Shown: positions 59,657-64,000 of the stretch, one piece after another
Numbering within the stretch: position 1 is the stretch's first letter
Layout: every line of letters starts with the position of its first letter
Source of the DNA: an uncultured Pirellulaceae bacterium
GTDB taxonomy: Bacteria; Planctomycetota; Planctomycetia; Pirellulales; Pirellulaceae
DNA length: 64,000 nucleotides
Direction of reading: 5' to 3'
NCBI GenBank assembly: GCA_938084685.1
Contig: CALKGE010000004.1
Location: forward strand, 1-64,000
Translations under genes and position numbers: made by a program
Notes under the pieces: model-generated
Database searches by the model: none
Seen by the model: only the letters and a program-made list of their open reading frames with translations
Told to the model about the DNA's origin: nothing

Positions 59657-60988
59657 ATGTTACGCATCTATCAAAAGAGACTCGGTGATCACTCTGGCTG
59701 CGGCAGTGGAGTTTCGCGGAGGAATTTCCTTCAGGTAGGGGGTGGTCTGGCCGGACTCACGCTGGCTGACATGCTGCGGGCAGATGCTGAAGGTGGTATC
59801 AGTGACAAACAAAAGTCGTTGATTGTCTTCTGGACTCATGGTGGTATGAGCCAGCAGGATACATATGACATGAAGCCGGATGCGCCCAGCGAGTATCGTG
59901 GGATGTATATGCCGGTGCAGACCAACGTGGCGGGGATTAATATTTCGGAGCGGTTTCCGTTGCAGGCGAAGGTGATGGACCGTATCAGTCAGGTGCGGAG
60001 TGTCTGGCACGAAAACGGCATTCACGCGCCGTCTGCGCATTGGATGCAGACCGGGTATTTCGGGCCTACGCTGGCGCGTAATGCGGCTCAGCGTCCCTCC
60101 TTTGGAAGTGTGATTTCACGAACGCTTGGCCCTCGGGTTCCGTTGATGCCAGCTTATGTTACGGTTCCCAAGTCAGAAGCCTTTGGCTATCAGGGGGCTG
60201 TTTATCTTGGCAAGCAATACAATCCGTTTGAAGTGGGGGGCGACCCGAATGCAGCTGGGTTCAAAGTGCCCAACCTTGCGTTACCGAGTGGGTTGTCATT
60301 GGAAAGTGTCAACTCGCGACAGAAGTTGCTGGGCGCGTTTGACAAGATCCGGCGAGCTACCGAGCAAAACGAGGTGATGGAAGGCCTGGATACGTTTAAG
60401 GATCAGGCTTTGGAGATGGTGACCGGGAAGCATGTCCGGCAGGCGTTTGATTTGAGCGCTGAAGACGACAAGTTGCGGGATAAGTATGGTCGTCATCAGT
60501 ATGGTCAGAGTGCCTTACTGGCGCGTCGTTTGGTGGAGGCGGGAACGCGCGTGGTGACGATTAACACGGGTTACTGGGACCACCACAATGATATTGAGCC
60601 TGGATTGGAAGAGCATCTTCCGCCGTTGGACCGGGCCATCTGGGCGTTAATTGAGGATTTAACTGACCGCGGGATGCTGGACGACGTTGTTATTTATTGT
60701 GCTGGCGAGTTCGGTCGTACTCCGTTGATCAATGGCCATGCGGGCCGAGATCACTGGAGCAAGTGTTTTACGGTGATGTTGGCAGGAGGTGGTATCCAGG
60801 GCGGTCGCGTCGTGGGCGCCAGTGAGAAGTGGGGCGGTGACGTCAAGCAGCGACCTGCAACTCCCTTGGATGTGATGGCGACTATTTACAACCAACTGGG
60901 CATTCCCTTATCGACGCATTACAAGGATGCCACAGGCCGCCCCGTTTCCATTGTGGGCTCTGGCAAACCAATCCGCGAACTCACCTGA
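59657..60988 (+). CDS. DUF1501 domain-containing protein
   Basis: VSRRNFLQVGGGLAGLTLADMLRADA; IYCAGEFGRTPLINGHAGRDHWSKCFTVMLAGGGIQGG. Confidence 0.88.
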   Translation: MLRIYQKRLGDHSGCGSGVSRRNFLQVGGGLAGLTLADMLRADAEGGISDKQKSLIVFWTHGGMSQQDTYDMKPDAPSEYRGMYMPVQTNVAGINISERFPLQAKVMDRISQVRSVWHENGIHAPSAHWMQTGYFGPTLARNAAQRPSFGSVISRTLGPRVPLMPAYVTVPKSEAFGYQGAVYLGKQYNPFEVGGDPNAAGFKVPNLALPSGLSLESVNSRQKLLGAFDKIRRATEQNEVMEGLDTFKDQALEMVTGKHVRQAFDLSAEDDKLRDKYGRHQYGQSALLARRLVEAGTRVVTINTGYWDHHNDIEPGLEEHLPPLDRAIWALIEDLTDRGMLDDVVIYCAGEFGRTPLINGHAGRDHWSKCFTVMLAGGGIQGGRVVGASEKWGGDVKQRPATPLDVMATIYNQLGIPLSTHYKDATGRPVSIVGSGKPIRELT

Positions 60989-61026
60989 GCGAATTAAAGA
61001 TTCCACGGTCTGCTCGGTCGCCAAGC

Positions 61027-61547
61027 TCATTCTGTAGTTCGTTTAAGGACTGCTTGGCGCCCTTCGAATTGCAGATCGGCTCCTGTCACAACACCTGCCT
61101 CGTCTCGAAGAAATTTGATTTCGGCAACGTATTGACGCATAAAAAACGAATCGTCTCCCTGAGGCCATAGTCGCACGTCGACTTCGCCAGGCCCGACCGT
61201 TATCAGCTTTTCGCCTTCTGCTCGAATCGGAAACGAGGGTCCCGATCTATCCTCTTCAGTTTGATAGAAACCGACGAAATCCTCTAGCGGTGTCTCGATG
61301 TTTGAAATTGGCGAGGGAAAGTCAATCTCGATTGGCGGCGCGGCGACGGCCGCATTCAGCAGACTGCTGACAAATACATCAAACAGTTGGGCGCGCCCTC
61401 CAGTGACACCGCCGCCGGTAAACCAAACGTATCAAACAGACTGATACTCTTTTTTCCAATCGATACGGCCGGCGCAAAAAGACCCGAGGCAAGCGATATC
61501 GCTCCACCAAACGCCAGAATACTGTTCCCTTTGGGTGAACTGCTCAA
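61027..61547 (-). pseudogene. Serine hydrolase/beta-lactamase-superfamily C-terminal remnant, frameshifted
   Basis: Two minus frames: LSSSPKGNSILAFGGAISLASGLFAPAVSIGKKSISLFDTFG then (shifted) FTGGGVTGGRAQLFDVFVSSLLNAAVAAPP...LEDFVGFYQTEEDRSGPSFPIRAEGEKLITVGPGEVDVRLWPQGDDSFFMRQYVAEIKFLRDEAGVVTGADLQFEGRQAVLKRTTE*; second part absent from the ORF track. Confidence 0.6.
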
Positions 61548-61823
61548 TCGAGGACTCCTTCGATGCTGATGCGGTGGACTGTCAGTAACTATGAATCTCT
61601 ATTCTACCGCGATTGTACCGCGAAATTGCACCGCGAGTGAAATGTAACAACGGTTATAGCAACTGACATCGACAGACCAAACTAGCACGATCGTGTTTTA
61701 GTTCTGATCCGTCACCCAAGCCCCGACCGCACAATAACAGCTGAGGAACAAGTGCAACGCGGGGCGCACTGGTTTAAAATGTCGAGTATCCCCATTCGAC
61801 AAATTTCCAATAGGACGCGGAAT

Positions 61824-63332
61824 ATGCGACACATCCTCCTGCTACTAATCACGCTTGCCACCTGCCTCAGCACGTCCCACTCGCAAGTAGACGCCGACGA
61901 CCTCCTGGCCGGCGCTGCAAAGATTGATATCACGCACCCCGATAAAAAGATCGTCGAAATCCCGCTCCTCTCCCGCGCACTGGTACTCCAACAGCAAGAT
62001 ACCACCCTGGTCATCGTCACCATGGATGTCGTTTCCATCGGCGAAATCGGTTCCATCCCAGATGACTTCCAGGAAAACGTTCGCGGCCGCATCGAAAAAT
62101 CGCTGGGGATCCCCGGCAAACAGATCATGTTTAACGCCAGCCACTGCCATGGAAACCCCAGCCCCAAATCAGAAGACCTCACCGTCCAGGTCATTGAACA
62201 AGCACACGCCAAGTTGGAACCTGTCACTCTGCGTAGCGGCCGAGGCTACGAAGACCGAGTCCAGGAAAACCGACGGATGAAACTGAAAGATGGCGGAGAA
62301 ATCGATGTCCGCCACGCCTACTCGCTCCCCCCCAATAAAGAAATTCTCGCCACCGGCCCAATCGATCCAGAAATCGGTATCCTGCGAGTTGACAAAAAAT
62401 CGGGCGGAACACTCGCCGTCCTCTTCAACTTCGCCTGTCACCCGATTCAGGGAACCCCTGTCAGCAGCGGCGACACCTCGGACATGACAGGTTACGCTGC
62501 AGCTGTCATTGAAGATAACCTGGCCCCAGGTACCATCGCCCTGTTCGTTCAAGGTTGCGGCGGAGACATTAACCCCATCGCCTATAAAGATGTCGATCAC
62601 CCGCGCAACGCAGAAACACTCGGCAATATGCTGGGGCTCAGCACACTCAAAGGGATCCGCAAAGCCAAACCAAACGAGGACCAACGCCTGATCGTCATCA
62701 ACGAATCACTCTCGCTCCCTCGCTCCAACCTGGCACCACGCATTGCTGAGCTGGAACAATACCGGGAATCACTGGTTAACAGCTTCGGCGGTACTACACT
62801 CAATCTGCGACAATTCATCCATCTGACCAACAAACACAACCTCTCACCCGACGCTCCCTCCTATCACATCAGCCGCTACCTGCACGACAAAGCACTCGGC
62901 CACCGTAACCTGACAATCATGGACGCCAACAACAAAGCGGCCATGAATTCCTATCTGCAAAACATTTACCGAATGGAAGAACTGACCCGAGTCAACGCTA
63001 ACCTGCGACTGCTGAAGATGCATCAACAACAGAACGTAGATGCGGGTAAACGAACGATCGATGTCGAAGTGATGGCCCTCCGGCTGGGCAACTTCGTCAT
63101 GATCACCTTCCCCGGTGAACTGACAGTCCCCATCGGATTGGGCATCAAAGAACGATCTCCCCACCCCAACACCTTCGTTGCCGGCTACACCAACGGGTAC
63201 ATCTACTACTGCCCCACCGTCGAGCAACTGAAAAATGTAGGTGGAGCTCAGGAAGATAGTGACTGTATCCTCGACCCCCAATGGCAGGAAATCTTCGAAA
63301 AGAAAGTCAGCGAACTACTAAAACGCCTGTAA
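61824..63332 (+). CDS. Neutral/alkaline non-lysosomal ceramidase-like protein
   Basis: LLAGAAKIDITHPDKKIVEIPLLSRALVLQQQDTTLVIVTMDVVSIG; MFNASHCHGNPSP; FNFACHPIQG; FVQGCGGDINPI. ORF opens at 61752; signal-peptide start at 61824. Confidence 0.8.
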   Translation: MRHILLLLITLATCLSTSHSQVDADDLLAGAAKIDITHPDKKIVEIPLLSRALVLQQQDTTLVIVTMDVVSIGEIGSIPDDFQENVRGRIEKSLGIPGKQIMFNASHCHGNPSPKSEDLTVQVIEQAHAKLEPVTLRSGRGYEDRVQENRRMKLKDGGEIDVRHAYSLPPNKEILATGPIDPEIGILRVDKKSGGTLAVLFNFACHPIQGTPVSSGDTSDMTGYAAAVIEDNLAPGTIALFVQGCGGDINPIAYKDVDHPRNAETLGNMLGLSTLKGIRKAKPNEDQRLIVINESLSLPRSNLAPRIAELEQYRESLVNSFGGTTLNLRQFIHLTNKHNLSPDAPSYHISRYLHDKALGHRNLTIMDANNKAAMNSYLQNIYRMEELTRVNANLRLLKMHQQQNVDAGKRTIDVEVMALRLGNFVMITFPGELTVPIGLGIKERSPHPNTFVAGYTNGYIYYCPTVEQLKNVGGAQEDSDCILDPQWQEIFEKKVSELLKRL

Positions 63333-63360
63333 GTATCACTCTGACTGCGGAAGCACCCAA

Positions 63361-64000
63361 ATGCGAATTGCCTTCCTCCTATCGACTGCCTTGCTCTGTT
63401 CGCTCTGCCCCCAGACCTCCCAGGCTCAGCAACGATGGGGAACGCTCAGCGGCCAATTCACTGTCACTGGCCAGCTGCCGCCAACAAAGAAACTCCAAAT
63501 CACCAAAGACAACTCGTACTGTGACAAATACGCCGACGAACTGATCGACGAATCACTCGTTGTCGACAAACGCGGAGGCCTGGCGAACCTCTACATATGG
63601 ATCCGCACTCCACGCGGCAGCGAACTACCGATCCACCCGCAGTACCAGACAGATCAACCGGCTGTCCATATCGCCACACACCACTGCAGGTTCCAGCCCC
63701 GAGCCGCTGCGCTATGGGCAGGACATCAGACGCTGAAATGTACCAACCAGGATCCAATCGGTAGCACATTTGCGCTAACTACGTTCAACAACCCACCCTC
63801 TGGCTCAGTGATCCCTGTTAACCGCCAGATTGAACTGAAATTCCAGCAGCCTGAAATACTTCCTGCGCAGATGCGTTGCTACATCCACCCCTGGAAACAG
63901 GCTTGGGTCAAAATCCATGACTCTCCCTACATCGCCATCACGGATGAAAAAGGCCGCTTTGAAATGCCCGACATCCCTGCAGGCAAATGGGAGTTTCAAC
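63361..64000 (+). CDS. Secreted hypothetical protein (cupredoxin/carboxypeptidase-regulatory-like), truncated by window end
   Basis: MRIAFLLSTALLCSLCPQTSQAQQRWGTLSGQFTVTGQLPPTKKLQITKDNSYCDKY...; open to 64000, not in ORF track because no stop. Confidence 0.65.
   Translation, partial: MRIAFLLSTALLCSLCPQTSQAQQRWGTLSGQFTVTGQLPPTKKLQITKDNSYCDKYADELIDESLVVDKRGGLANLYIWIRTPRGSELPIHPQYQTDQPAVHIATHHCRFQPRAAALWAGHQTLKCTNQDPIGSTFALTTFNNPPSGSVIPVNRQIELKFQQPEILPAQMRCYIHPWKQAWVKIHDSPYIAITDEKGRFEMPDIPAGKWEFQ

Overview
Planctomycete-type chromosome window, dense with the lineage-specific secreted families DUF1592/DUF1588, DUF1552, PSCyt1-DUF1549-DUF1553 and DUF1501. It also carries a DUF4340/GldG/ABC cluster, an FGGY kinase, an SF2 helicase, a ceramidase-like gene, a porin, a TPR protein and a small nuclease cluster (GIY-YIG-DUF4357, DUF2779). 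The strongest find is on the minus strand at 43236-44444. The ORF caller splits a TlpA/AhpC-TSA-like thioredoxin-fold protein there, but both halves are in one frame. Two in-frame TGA codons sit at the two positions expected for the CxxC motif (..LLYFWQEY-TGA-L-T-TGA-RAHWPHERSLV..). A perfect 6-bp hairpin with a GGUC apical loop lies 22 nt after the second TGA. I interpret this as a double-selenocysteine (UxxU) redox protein with a bacterial-type SECIS. It lies in a stretch (about 39.1-44.5 kb) of decayed gene fragments: a TIR/deoxyribosyltransferase-like remnant with a CA-slippage frameshift, a serine recombinase remnant, YjbQ with Trp changed to TGA, an ArdC-like scrap and a truncated SH3-protein duplicate. 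Other hidden signals are an un-called serine-hydrolase remnant (61.0-61.5 kb), a duplicated ~100-bp intergenic element (46.2 and 48.7 kb), and a 306-bp higher-order duplication inside the TPR gene. I saw no tRNA, rRNA or CRISPR. All family names are from reading the translations; no database search was run.
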